Assembly: GCA_023444765.1 (NCBI GenBank)
Contig: JAEXLY010000161.1
Location: 1-18,347, forward strand
DNA length: 18,347 nt
Reading direction: 5' to 3'
DNA from: Pseudomonadota bacterium
Lineage (GTDB): Bacteria; Pseudomonadota; Gammaproteobacteria; Xanthomonadales; Xanthomonadaceae
Shown here: piece after piece, positions 1 through 7,477 of the stretch
Numbering within the stretch: the stretch's first letter is position 1
Layout: each line of letters starts with the position of its first letter
Notes under the pieces: generated by a model
What the model was told of the DNA's origin: nothing
Databases searched by the model: none
The model's input: the letters and a program-made list of their open reading frames with translations, nothing else
Position numbers and translations under genes: made by a program

Positions 1-1662
1 CCCCTGCGCGTGGCCGCGGCGCTGCCTGCCGCCGTGGCCGCGCCGTTCGGCCTGCAGGGCGTGCCGCTGTTCGTCGTGGTGGTTGGACTGCTGCTGCTGG
101 CCTACCTGCTGTGGCGCCTGCCCGCGCCGGTCCGGCGCGCGCTGGAGGCCCAGGCGCCGGTCGAGCAGGATCAGTCGCCGACGCTGGCCGAGGCACTGGT
201 CGCCGGCCCCGGGGCGGCGGACGGTTCACCGGCCGCCGACGCGGCACCCGGCATCGTCGTGCGCGAAATGAAGGCGGAACCCGTCAACATCGACCGCAGC
301 ATCTTCCGCGCCTACGACATCCGTGGCGTGGTCGGCCAGACCCTCGACGCCGGCGTCGCCGAACTGATCGGCCATTCGGTGGGGTCGCTCATGCATGAGC
401 AGAACCTGGCCGACATCGTGGTCGGCCGCGATGGCCGCCTGTCCGGTCCCGACATGGTCGCCGGCCTGGTGCGCGGCCTGCGCAAGGCCGGGCGCAATGT
501 CATCGACATCGGGATGGCGCCCACCCCGGTCACCTATTTCGGCGCCTACCACCTGCGCACCGGCTGCTGCATCTCGGTCACCGGCAGCCACAACCCGCCC
601 GACTACAACGGCTTCAAGATCGTGGTCGGCGGACAGACCCTGTCGGGCCAGGCGATCACCGACCTGTACGCGCGCATCGCCGATGGCCGCCTGTACGACG
701 CGCCGGAACCGGGCGACGCGAGCGAACGCGACATCGGCGACGCCTATGTCGACCGGATCAGCCAGGACGTGCAGCTCGCGCGGCCGATCAAGGTGGTGGT
801 GGATGCCGGCAACGGCGTGGCCGGCGAGATCGGCCCGCGCGTGCTGGAGGCGATCGGCGCCGAGGTCATCCCGCTGTTCTGCGAGATCGACGGAACCTTC
901 CCGAACCACCATCCCGACCCGAGCGAGCCGCACAACCTCGAGGACCTGATCGGCACTGTGAAGCGTTTCGACGCCGACCTGGGGCTGGCCTTCGACGGCG
1001 ACGGCGACCGCCTGGGCGTGGTCACCAGGGACGGCGAGAACATCTATCCCGACCGCCTGCTGATGCTGTTCGCCGCCGACGTGCTCGACCGCAACCCCGG
1101 CGCGGTGATCGTGTACGACGTCAAGTGCACCGGGCGCCTGCCTGGCCACATCCTGCGCCACGGCGGCAGTCCCTTGATGTGGAAGACCGGCCATTCGCTG
1201 ATCAAGGCCAAGATGCGTGAGACCGAGGCCGAACTGGCCGGCGAGATGAGCGGCCACTTCTTCTTCCAGGAGCGCTGGTACGGCTTCGACGACGGCATCT
1301 ACGCGGCCGCACGCCTGCTCGAAATCCTGGCACTGGACCCGGGCGATCCCAGCGCCGCGCTCGCCGCGCTGCCGGGCGGCGTCTCGACGCCGGAGATCAA
1401 GGTCGAGGTCGCCGACGGCAATCCCCACGGTTTCGTGGAGCGCTTCCAGAAGCAGGCGCGGTTCGAAGGGGCGCGCCTGTCCACCATCGACGGCCTGCGC
1501 GTGGACTGGAACGACGGCTGGGGCCTGGTGCGCGCGTCCAACACCACGCCGGTGCTGGTGCTGCGTTTCGACGCCGACAGCGAAGATGCACTGGGCCGCA
1601 TCCTGCGCGACTTCCGCGCGCAGATCGCGCAGGTCGATCCGGAACTGCAGCTGCCGTTCTGA
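1..1662 (+). CDS. algC: Phosphomannomutase/phosphoglucomutase, membrane-anchored long form, 5'-truncated by the window
   Basis: An alpha-D-phosphohexomutase that interconverts the 6- and 1-phosphates of mannose and glucose, supplying sugar nucleotides for exopolysaccharide and LPS. The four family loops are present in order: the phosphoserine loop TGSHNPP (Ser codon 586-588), the metal loop DGDGDR (994-1011), the sugar loop GEMSGH (1240-1257) and the phosphate-binding loop RASNTTP (1531-1551). Before the catalytic part there is a strongly hydrophobic segment at about 61-120 and a low-complexity Ala/Pro linker. Canonical AlgC/XanA enzymes are about 450-465 residues and lack this. Longer forms carry an N-terminal membrane and periplasmic module, so the visible helix is probably its last membrane segment. 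The frame is open to base 1. The GTG at 10 is therefore unlikely to be the true start. The enzyme family is certain; the symbol and long-form reading are inferred. Confidence 0.9.
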   Translation, partial: PLRVAAALPAAVAAPFGLQGVPLFVVVVGLLLLAYLLWRLPAPVRRALEAQAPVEQDQSPTLAEALVAGPGAADGSPAADAAPGIVVREMKAEPVNIDRSIFRAYDIRGVVGQTLDAGVAELIGHSVGSLMHEQNLADIVVGRDGRLSGPDMVAGLVRGLRKAGRNVIDIGMAPTPVTYFGAYHLRTGCCISVTGSHNPPDYNGFKIVVGGQTLSGQAITDLYARIADGRLYDAPEPGDASERDIGDAYVDRISQDVQLARPIKVVVDAGNGVAGEIGPRVLEAIGAEVIPLFCEIDGTFPNHHPDPSEPHNLEDLIGTVKRFDADLGLAFDGDGDRLGVVTRDGENIYPDRLLMLFAADVLDRNPGAVIVYDVKCTGRLPGHILRHGGSPLMWKTGHSLIKAKMRETEAELAGEMSGHFFFQERWYGFDDGIYAAARLLEILALDPGDPSAALAALPGGVSTPEIKVEVADGNPHGFVERFQKQARFEGARLSTIDGLRVDWNDGWGLVRASNTTPVLVLRFDADSEDALGRILRDFRAQIAQVDPELQLPF

Positions 1663-2147
1663 CCCCTGGTCGGTGCCGCGCACCTTCGCGTCGAAGTCGG
1701 CATCAGGGAATACCGCGCAGGGGCGGTGAATGGCGCGGGAGGCCGGCTACGGGAGCGCCGGGGACGAATGTCCCCCGGCACCGGCCCCTGGCCGACGCCT
1801 CCTCTCCTTGATTTCGTCCCCAGCGCTCCCCGCATCCGGCCGGCCTGGCGTCCGGGGCTCATTGTGAAAAGCTTTCTCCCGTGCTCCGCGGCTCCTTCGT
1901 GTTCGCCGAGTGCGTGTCTACCCTCCGCGGGGAGCTTGCGGGCTGGCACCACCGCCTCGTGTCCGGAAGCCGCGACATGGCCTGGTCGGGGAGTCCCTGT
2001 AGCGAAATCAAGGAGGAGGTCTTCGTCGCGGGCGGAGGCCGGGGGACATTCGCGGAAGGGACTGCCCGGCCAAGCAGCGGCCCCAACGAGGCGCATGAAC
2101 CGGGCACGGCCCAGGCGCCCCCTCCACATTCACCGCTGCAGGAATAC
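1663..2147. other. Gene-free interval between algC and the Gfo/Idh gene
   Basis: No reading frame here has recognisable protein features, and the open frames look like GC-driven shadows. The two flanking genes converge here. The interval holds a split inverted repeat, listed separately. It also holds a hairpin at 1757-1779 (GCCGGGGAC, loop GAAT, GTCCCCCGGC, one bulged C) about 95 bases after the algC stop. This hairpin could end the algC transcript but has no T-run. The sequence looks like a non-coding dispersed element, but that cannot be shown from one copy. Confidence 0.5.
1765..2052. repeat. Imperfect split inverted repeat, arms about 50 bases, about 186-base centre
   Basis: The left arm (1765-1816) and right arm (2003-2052) are reverse complements over two blocks. 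A 15-base perfect match pairs 1765-1779 with 2038-2052 (GCCGGGGGACATTCG on the right). A 13-base perfect match pairs 1804-1816 with 2003-2015 (CGAAATCAAGGAG on the right). The 24 and 22 bases between the blocks are diverged but still share GGAGG-like stretches. The same spacing in both arms argues against chance. It could be two inverted copies of a dispersed non-coding element, or the ends of a small mobile element with no open frame for a transposase. Confidence 0.6.
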
Positions 2148-3269
2148 TCAGCCTCGCGCGATTTCCACGCGCTTACCATCCGCCTTGGCCGACGCGAACG
2201 CCGCATCGACCACCCGCAGGTCGCGCAGGCCTTCCTCGCCCGGTACGCGCGGCGCGGTGCCAGCAATGATCGACTGCGCATCGTTGTCCATCTGCTCGGC
2301 CTGCATGCGCGGGGTCTTGCCCAGCTGCGGCTCGAACACGGTGCCGTCGCTGGCGCGGCCCTGGTTGCCCTCGTAGCCCTGGAACGGCGTCATCGTGTAC
2401 CAGCCGCGCTCGCAGTCCACCTGGAGGGTGTTGAGGTTGCGGCCGAAGCTGGTCACGCATTCGGCGACGATGTCCTCGGGAAACTCGAGGCGGAAGCGCA
2501 TCGTCTCGTCGACGCCCTCGAACAGTTCGCGTCGCGCGGTCTCGTCCCAGGCCTGGACCGCGACCGGTTCCATGCCGGTGCAGTAGCGTGCGGCGTTGAT
2601 GCAGTACACGCCCATGTCGTACATCGCGCCGCCGCCGCGTGCCGGATCCAGTCGCCATGCGCCGTCGGCGCCGTCGCGCCAGCCGAACCAGCCGGCATCG
2701 GCGCGCAACTTGATGATCCGCCCGAACGGCCGCTCCTTCGCCATCGCCATGAACCGGCGCGTGTTGGGCTCGTGCTGCATGCGATAGCCCACCGCGAGCT
2801 GCACGCGGTTGTCGCGGCAGGCCCGGATCATGGCCTCGCCTTCGGCGGCGTCCATCGCCATCGGCTTTTCGCACCAGACGTGCTTGCCGGCGTTCGCCGC
2901 GACTTCGGTCAGCGACCTGTGCACGTGGTTGGGCGTGGCGATGTAGACCACGTCGATCGCCGGGTTGTCGGCGATGCGGTGGAAGTCGTCGTAGGAATAG
3001 AGGTTGCCATCGGGAATGGCGTACTTGCGCTGCCATTGCTCGAGCTTGGACGGCGTGCCGCTGACCAGCCCGGCCAGGCGGCAGTGTTTCGTCAGCTGCA
3101 GCGCCGGGGCGAGCAGCTGGCCGGCGTAGTGGCCGAGACCGACCAGGGCCACGCCGATCTTGCGGTCCTGCGCCAGTCCGCGCGGCGTGATGGCCGCCGC
3201 CGCGCCCGCCACCGCCATCGACTGCAGCGCTTCGCGCCGCGTCCAGCCACTGTTCCGTCCCTTGCCCAT
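2148..3269 (-). CDS. Gfo/Idh/MocA family oxidoreductase with Tat signal (glucose-fructose oxidoreductase-like)
   Basis: A 373-residue NAD(P)-dependent sugar or polyol oxidoreductase, probably periplasmic. Residues 1-34 form a twin-arginine signal (TRREAL, Arg11-Arg12, then an Ala-rich core). A Rossmann fold follows with VGLGHYA at 43-49. The family lysine lies in EKP (134-136), and GGGAMYDMGVYCINAARY at about 212-229 resembles the catalytic region of glucose-fructose oxidoreductase, with the alpha/beta C-terminal substrate domain after it. The substrate cannot be read from the sequence. Tat export fits enzymes of this family that fold with tightly bound cofactor in the cytoplasm before export. 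The start at 3269 is supported by a strong Shine-Dalgarno, GGGAGGAGGG at 3278-3287, 8 bases upstream. The frame stays open far upstream antisense to the flavoprotein gene, but that part is a shadow. Confidence 0.88.
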   Translation of the reverse strand: MGKGRNSGWTRREALQSMAVAGAAAAITPRGLAQDRKIGVALVGLGHYAGQLLAPALQLTKHCRLAGLVSGTPSKLEQWQRKYAIPDGNLYSYDDFHRIADNPAIDVVYIATPNHVHRSLTEVAANAGKHVWCEKPMAMDAAEGEAMIRACRDNRVQLAVGYRMQHEPNTRRFMAMAKERPFGRIIKLRADAGWFGWRDGADGAWRLDPARGGGAMYDMGVYCINAARYCTGMEPVAVQAWDETARRELFEGVDETMRFRLEFPEDIVAECVTSFGRNLNTLQVDCERGWYTMTPFQGYEGNQGRASDGTVFEPQLGKTPRMQAEQMDNDAQSIIAGTAPRVPGEEGLRDLRVVDAAFASAKADGKRVEIARG

Positions 3270-3277
3270 CGCACGCG

Positions 3278-3287
3278 CCCTCCTCCC
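3278..3287 (-). promoter_or_regulatory. Strong Shine-Dalgarno fixing the start of the Gfo/Idh gene
   Basis: On the minus strand GGGAGGAGGG lies 8 bases before the ATG at 3269. It decides the start in a frame that runs open for more than a kilobase upstream. Confidence 0.75.
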
Positions 3288-3341
3288 GGGTGTGACCTGC
3301 ATGTTAGCGCTCACCCGGACGGTCGGGGGCATGGCCCGGGC

Positions 3342-3347
3342 GATAAT
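3342..3347 (+). promoter_or_regulatory. -10-like element, candidate leaderless promoter of the flavoprotein gene
   Basis: GATAAT is followed by 6 bases and then the ATG at 3354, so transcription would begin at or next to the start codon. No Shine-Dalgarno is seen before the ATG. No clear -35 is visible about 17 bases upstream. The spacing matches that found before pyrE and anmK. Confidence 0.4.
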
Positions 3348-3353
3348 GCCGGC

Positions 3354-4607
3354 ATGCATGGCCCACGCCCTCGACGTGTCGCGGTGGTCGGCGGCGGTCC
3401 GGCCGGGCTGATCGCCGCCGAGCGGCTGCGCGCCGCCGGACTGGCGGTGGACCTGTTCGAGGCCAAGGGATCGGTCGGTCGCAAGTTCCTGATCGCCGGC
3501 AAGGGCGGGCTCAACCTGACCCATTCCGATCCGCCCGCGCTGTTCGCCGGCCGCTACCGCGAGCGCGAGGCCGAGGTCGCGCGCTGGCTGCAGCGCTTCG
3601 ATGCCGATGCGCTGCGCGAGTGGGCCCGTGGCCTGGGCGTGGACACCTATGTCGGCAGTTCCGGGCGCGTGTTCCCGCTCGACCGCAAGGCCGCGCCGCT
3701 GCTGCGCGGCTGGGTGCGCCGGCTGCGCGAGCAGGGGGTCGGTTTCCATGTGCAACATCGCTGGCGCGGCTGGGATGCCGATGGCGCGCTGCGCTTCGAC
3801 ACCCCGGCCGGCGAGCGCCTGGTGACCGCCGATGCCACCGTGCTGGCGCTGGGTGGCGCCAGCTGGCCCGAGCTGGGCAGCGATGGCGCCTGGGCACCGT
3901 TGTTGCAGGCGCGTGGCGTGGATCTGGCGGCGCTGAAACCAGCCAACTGTGGATTCGACATCGGCTGGTCGGGGCATTTCGCCCAGCGCCATGCAGGCGC
4001 ACCGCTCAAGCCGGTGGTCCTGCACTGGCAGGACGCCGATGGCCACGGACACGCACTGCAGGGCGAATGCGTGGTGACGCAGACGGGGCTCGAAGGCAGC
4101 CTGATCTATGCGGTTTCGGCGACGTTGCGCGATTGCATCGAACGCGAGGGGCACGCGGACATTGAGCTCGACCTGGCCCCGGGGTGCGAGGAAGCCGCCT
4201 TGCGGCAGGCCCTGGCACGGCCCCGGGGTACCCGCAGCCTGTCCGAGCATCTGCGTCGTGTCACCGGTCTCCATGGGGCCAAGGCGGGGCTGCTGCGCGA
4301 GGTGCTGGAGCCCGGGGCCATGCAGGACGACGCCAGGGTCGCAGCGGCAATCAAACGCCTGCCGCTGCGCCTGCTGCGTCCGCGGCCGGTGGCCGAGGCG
4401 ATCAGCAGCGCCGGCGGCGTGCGCCTGGAGGCGCTGGACGGCCGGCTGATGCTGCGCGTGCTGCCCGGCGTGTTCTGCGCCGGGGAGATGCTGGACTGGG
4501 AAGCGCCGACCGGCGGCTACCTGCTCACCGCCTGCTTCGCCAGCGGGCTGGTGGCGGCCGAAGGCGCGATCGACTGGCTGGGCGGATCCGCCCCGGCCGC
4601 AGGCTGA
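3354..4607 (+). CDS. TIGR03862-type NAD(P)/FAD-dependent oxidoreductase (HI0933/BaiN-like flavoprotein)
   Basis: A 417-residue predicted cytosolic flavoprotein. The N-terminal dinucleotide fold shows GGGPAG at 13-18, followed by the ribose-binding acidic residue Glu36. The family signature GRKFLIAGKGGLNLTHS spans 42-58. The C-terminus has the second FAD contact, with CAGEMLDWEAPTGGY at about 375-389 followed by a small-residue helix. The family is widespread and annotated as an aminoacetone-oxidase-like or BaiN-like flavoprotein. The physiological substrate is generally unknown and I do not assign one. The ATG at 3354 is chosen because the Rossmann strand starts a few residues later, and GATAAT ends 6 bases before it. 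It diverges from the Gfo/Idh gene across 84 bases. The much longer open frame upstream of 3354 is antisense to that gene and is not coding. Confidence 0.88.
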   Translation: MHGPRPRRVAVVGGGPAGLIAAERLRAAGLAVDLFEAKGSVGRKFLIAGKGGLNLTHSDPPALFAGRYREREAEVARWLQRFDADALREWARGLGVDTYVGSSGRVFPLDRKAAPLLRGWVRRLREQGVGFHVQHRWRGWDADGALRFDTPAGERLVTADATVLALGGASWPELGSDGAWAPLLQARGVDLAALKPANCGFDIGWSGHFAQRHAGAPLKPVVLHWQDADGHGHALQGECVVTQTGLEGSLIYAVSATLRDCIEREGHADIELDLAPGCEEAALRQALARPRGTRSLSEHLRRVTGLHGAKAGLLREVLEPGAMQDDARVAAAIKRLPLRLLRPRPVAEAISSAGGVRLEALDGRLMLRVLPGVFCAGEMLDWEAPTGGYLLTACFASGLVAAEGAIDWLGGSAPAAG

Positions 4608-4891
4608 CCGCGCCGCGCGCAACCGTCACCGGGCGGCCACCCGCGTGCCCTGATGCGCAGCACCACGGGGCTGGCGATGCGCCCACCCATGCCGCAACTG
4701 CCTCGCGTGTCCGCAGCATGCCTGGCCGCGGGCGGCCCGGACGGCCGGCCCCGGCACATGCGGTCCGGGTGACGCCGACCAGACGCCGTGGGGCATCCTG
4801 GCCACGCCGGCGGCGTGGAGTGGGGGCGTGGCCGGCCACCGCGAACGGGATCCGGATGCCTGCCGAAGCCTCCCCAGCCCGGCCGATGCGG
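4608..4891. other. Convergent intergenic region with GC-rich hairpin
   Basis: This lies between the 3' ends of the flavoprotein gene and the secreted coiled-coil gene. It contains a perfect 7-bp stem with a 3-base loop at 4802-4818 (CCACGCC GGC GGCGTGG) and other GC-rich dyads. None has a T-run, so a terminator cannot be called confidently. No supportable gene is seen. Confidence 0.4.
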
Positions 4892-5536
4892 CTAGCGGCG
4901 CGTCGGCGTCCGCAGCGCGTGGTAGCGTTCGACCGCGTGTTCGAGCTCGGCGTCGAGCGAGGCGCGCTCTTCCTGCTGCTGGCGCATGATCGCCTGCTGG
5001 CGCAGCAGGTCCACGTGCTGGGCGCGGATATTGCTGGCCAGCGCCTTGCCGACCGGCTTGCCCTGCAGTTCCAGATCGTTGGCCTGGCGCAGCAGCGAGA
5101 CCAGGCTCTGGCGCAGGTTGGCCACGCCCATGCGCGAGGTCTTCAGACCCTCGTCGACCAGCACGATGCGGTCGTCGAAGGCGCGGCGGAGATCCTCCTC
5201 GGTTTCGTAGGACTCGGCCATGGCGCGCTCGCGCCGCAGGCGCGCGGCCTCGGCGTTGGCGGCGATGCGCGCCTGGTGCGCCGCCTCCTCGGCCGCTGCG
5301 CGCTGTTCGGGGCTCAGTTGCTCGTCCAGGCGGGCGAGCGGACGGCCGCTGCTCACGCTGAGTTCGGTCCTGGCCGCGTCCACCGCCTCGGGCGGCAGCG
5401 CGTCGCCGCAGACCTTGCGCCCGTTCTCGTTCCAGCAGTAGAGCTTCTTCTCGGCGGGCGGCGCGGGCCTGTTCTGCGCCTGGACGGCCAGCGGCAGCAT
5501 GCACAGCGCCGCGGCGAGCATTGCGTGGATCTTCAT
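4892..5536 (-). CDS. Secreted coiled-coil protein with N-terminal DUF4124-like cysteine motif, unknown function
   Basis: A 214-residue exported protein. Residues 1-20 are a signal peptide (Leu/Ala core, cleavage after AVQA). A short motif follows, KLYCWNENGRKVCGDALPPE (31-50), with Cys34 and Cys43 likely forming a disulphide. It resembles the beta-strand module of DUF4124 proteins (aromatic-rich strand, NENG turn, then PP). Residues about 75-205 are almost entirely charged or Ala/Leu/Gln helix with coiled-coil character. There is no enzyme motif. The start at 5536 is supported by the signal peptide and a GGAG about 5 bases upstream. It begins 25 bases after the pyrE stop on the same strand, so the two are probably co-transcribed. 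A periplasmic structural or adaptor role is possible but unproven. Confidence 0.75.
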   Translation of the reverse strand: MKIHAMLAAALCMLPLAVQAQNRPAPPAEKKLYCWNENGRKVCGDALPPEAVDAARTELSVSSGRPLARLDEQLSPEQRAAAEEAAHQARIAANAEAARLRRERAMAESYETEEDLRRAFDDRIVLVDEGLKTSRMGVANLRQSLVSLLRQANDLELQGKPVGKALASNIRAQHVDLLRQQAIMRQQQEERASLDAELEHAVERYHALRTPTRR

Positions 5537-5561
5537 CGAACTCCGCCCCCTGCGGCCCGAA

Positions 5562-6224
5562 TCAGCGACGGGTGTCGCGAACGCCATATTGCACCCGATA
5601 GGCCTGGAGGCGGGCACGTTCGTCGGCGAGCGCCGCGCTTGCGTCGGCGAAGGCCAGCAGATCGTCGAGCGTGGCCACGGCGATGACGGGGATGCCGGCC
5701 TCGGCGGCCACCGCCTGGGCGGCCGACCGGGACTGGCCTTCCCCGGCGATCTCCTGGCGGTCGAGCGCAATCACGATCCCGGCCGGCGTGCCGCCGCCCT
5801 CGCCAATGATGCCCAGCGCCTCGCGGATCGCGGTGCCGGCGGTGATCACGTCGTCCACCACCAGCACCCGGCGGCCGGCCAGCGGCGCACCGATCAGGCT
5901 GCCGCCCTCGCCATGGGCCTTGGCTTCCTTGCGGTTGAACGCCACCGGCAGGTCGCGGCCGCGGCGCGCGTACTCGCAGGCCAGCGCGGTCGCCAGCGGG
6001 ATGCCCTTGTAGGCCGGGCCGAACAGCAGGTCGAAACCGGTGCCGGCCTGTTCCAGTGCGTCGGCATAGCAAGCGGCCAGCGCGGACAGCGCGGCGCCCG
6101 AACTGAACAGCCCGGCGTTGAAGAAGTACGGGCTCACCCGCCCGGACTTGAGCGTGAACTCGCCAAAGCGCAGCGCCTGCGCCTGCAGGGCCAGTTCCAG
6201 GAAGCGGGTGCGGTGGTCGCTCAT
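5562..6224 (-). CDS. pyrE: Orotate phosphoribosyltransferase
   Basis: A 220-residue enzyme that transfers phosphoribose from PRPP to orotate, giving OMP in de novo pyrimidine synthesis in the cytoplasm. Visible features are the N-terminal TLKSGRVSPYFFN stretch (24-36), FGPAYKGIPLA (68-78), the flexible catalytic loop NRKEAKAHGEGG (97-108) and the PRPP-binding motif VLVVDDVITAGTAI (120-133). The length is normal. The ATG at 6224 is preferred; an in-frame ATG at 6233 would add three residues but overlaps the -10 element. GACAAT ends 7 bases before 6224 and there is no Shine-Dalgarno, suggesting a leaderless transcript. An FNR-type box is centred about 40 bases upstream. The downstream gene on the same strand encodes a secreted coiled-coil protein. 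Confidence 0.97.
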   Translation of the reverse strand: MSDHRTRFLELALQAQALRFGEFTLKSGRVSPYFFNAGLFSSGAALSALAACYADALEQAGTGFDLLFGPAYKGIPLATALACEYARRGRDLPVAFNRKEAKAHGEGGSLIGAPLAGRRVLVVDDVITAGTAIREALGIIGEGGGTPAGIVIALDRQEIAGEGQSRSAAQAVAAEAGIPVIAVATLDDLLAFADASAALADERARLQAYRVQYGVRDTRR

Positions 6225-6231
6225 GCCGCGC

Positions 6232-6237
6232 ATTGTC
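6232..6237 (-). promoter_or_regulatory. -10-like element of pyrE
   Basis: GACAAT on the minus strand lies 7 bases before the pyrE ATG at 6224. This implies a leaderless or nearly leaderless mRNA. No convincing -35 is seen at normal spacing. The FNR-type box occupies the region just beyond the usual -35 position. Confidence 0.4.
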
Positions 6238-6257
6238 CCACAGCGCGCCAGCCGGGC

Positions 6258-6271
6258 TTGATCCCGATCAA
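6258..6271. promoter_or_regulatory. Perfect FNR/ANR-type binding site between pyrE and cytochrome c peroxidase
   Basis: The sequence TTGAT CCCG ATCAA matches the FNR/ANR consensus TTGAT-N4-ATCAA at every defined base. Its centre is at 6264.5. A CCCAAT at 6294-6299 could be the -10 of the peroxidase gene. That gives a start near 6306 and places the box at about -41.5, the position for class II activation. It is also about -40 from the predicted pyrE start. Low-oxygen activation of di-haem cytochrome c peroxidases by FNR/ANR is known in other gammaproteobacteria. Confidence 0.75.
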
Positions 6272-6329
6272 TGTCGGCGCGCCGCGCAGCAGGCCCAATG
6301 GCGCGTCGATCTGGAACGGAGCGCGTGCG

Positions 6330-7409
6330 ATGGCGACTTGGCGGAAGACGAGGATCGCGCTGGCGCTGGCGCTGGGCTCGGCCGGCACCGCGGGACTGGC
6401 GCTGGGACTGGCGGGCGCGGCGGCCCGCGCGGACGAGGGCGACGCGCTGCGTGCCATGGCCACGGCCCTGTTCGCGCCGCTGCCGGACGACGGCGGGCAG
6501 TTGCGCGGCCAGCCGCTCGACGCCCGGCAGGTCGAGCTGGGCCGGATGCTGTTCTTCGATCCGCGCCTGTCGCGCAGCCACGTGATCAGCTGCAACACCT
6601 GCCACAACGTGGGCACCGGCGGCGCGGACAACGTCCCGACCTCGATCGGCCACGGCTGGCAGAAGGGCCCGCGCAACTCGCCGACCGTGCTCAACGCGGT
6701 GCTCAACGCCGCCCAGTTCTGGGACGGCCGTGCCGCCGACCTGGCCGAGCAGGCCAAGGGTCCGGTGCAGGCCAGCGTGGAGATGAACAACACGCCGGAG
6801 CGCGTGGTCGAGACCCTGGCGAGCATGCCCGAGTACGTGCGCCGCTTCGGCGAAGCCTTCCCGGGCGACCCCGAACCGGTGAGCTTCGACAACATGGCGC
6901 TGGCGATCGAGGCCTTCGAGGCCACCCTGGTCACCCCGGGCGCGCGCTTCGACCGCTACCTGGCGGGCGAGGCGGATGCGCTGGACGCGACCGAGCGCCG
7001 CGGCCTGCAGCTGTTCATCGACAGCGGCTGCGGCGCCTGCCACAACGGCCCGAACCTCGGCGGGCAGGCATACTTCCCGTTCGGCGTGGTCGAGCGCCCG
7101 GGCGCGGACATCCTGCCCGACGACGACAAGGGCCGTTTCGCCGTCACCCAGACCGCCAGCGACGAGTATGTGTTCCGCGCCGCCCCGCTGCGCAACGTCG
7201 AACTCACCGCGCCGTACTTCCACAGCGGCCAGGTCTGGGACCTGGAGCAGGCGGTGGCGATCATGGGCACCGCGCAGCTGGGCCGCGAGCTGGATGCGGA
7301 GCAGGCACGGGCGATCGCCGCCTTCCTGCGCACCCTGACCGGCCGCCAGCCGCGCATCGAGCACCCGCTGCTGCCGCCGAGCACCGCCCGCACCCCGCGG
7401 CCCGAGTAA
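6330..7409 (+). CDS. ccp: Periplasmic di-haem cytochrome c peroxidase
   Basis: A 359-residue enzyme that reduces hydrogen peroxide to water using electrons from a small c-type cytochrome in the periplasm. Residues 1-34 form a Sec signal (long Ala/Leu/Gly core, cleavage after AARA). Two haem c attachment motifs are present: CNTCH at 88-92 (peroxidatic, low-potential haem) and CGACH at 234-238 (electron-transfer haem). MGTAQLG at 312-318 matches the family motif that supplies the distal methionine of the second haem, and PYFHSG (295-300) is another family signature. The length fits the classical CcpA/MauG group. The ATG at 6330 has ACGGAG 8 bases upstream. The perfect FNR/ANR box ahead of it suggests induction under oxygen limitation. 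It diverges from pyrE. Confidence 0.93.
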   Translation: MATWRKTRIALALALGSAGTAGLALGLAGAAARADEGDALRAMATALFAPLPDDGGQLRGQPLDARQVELGRMLFFDPRLSRSHVISCNTCHNVGTGGADNVPTSIGHGWQKGPRNSPTVLNAVLNAAQFWDGRAADLAEQAKGPVQASVEMNNTPERVVETLASMPEYVRRFGEAFPGDPEPVSFDNMALAIEAFEATLVTPGARFDRYLAGEADALDATERRGLQLFIDSGCGACHNGPNLGGQAYFPFGVVERPGADILPDDDKGRFAVTQTASDEYVFRAAPLRNVELTAPYFHSGQVWDLEQAVAIMGTAQLGRELDAEQARAIAAFLRTLTGRQPRIEHPLLPPSTARTPRPE

Positions 7410-7439
7410 CGGCGGCGGGTGCCGCGCGGCCCCGGATGC

Positions 7440-7471
7440 GACAATTCGCGGTTTCCCGCTGAACCAAGGAG
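7440..7471 (+). promoter_or_regulatory. Promoter -10 and Shine-Dalgarno of yjdM
   Basis: GACAAT at 7440-7445 is a plausible -10. AAGGAG at 7466-7471 is a good Shine-Dalgarno, 6 bases before the ATG at 7478. No clear -35 was found. Confidence 0.4.
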
Positions 7472-7477
7472 CCCCGG

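Noticed and set aside
226..1683. Long minus-strand open frame antisense to algC
   Set aside because: It is a shadow of the phosphohexomutase, whose four active-site loops are intact on the plus strand.
3270..4622. Long minus-strand open frame continuing upstream of the Gfo/Idh gene, antisense to the flavoprotein gene
   Set aside because: The composition is that of a GC-driven shadow. The opposite strand has full flavoprotein motifs, and the Gfo/Idh start is fixed by a Tat signal and a strong Shine-Dalgarno at 3278-3287.
4802..4818. Hairpin CCACGCC-GGC-GGCGTGG as terminator for the convergent genes
   Set aside because: There is no T-run on either strand, and similar GC dyads are expected by chance at this base composition.
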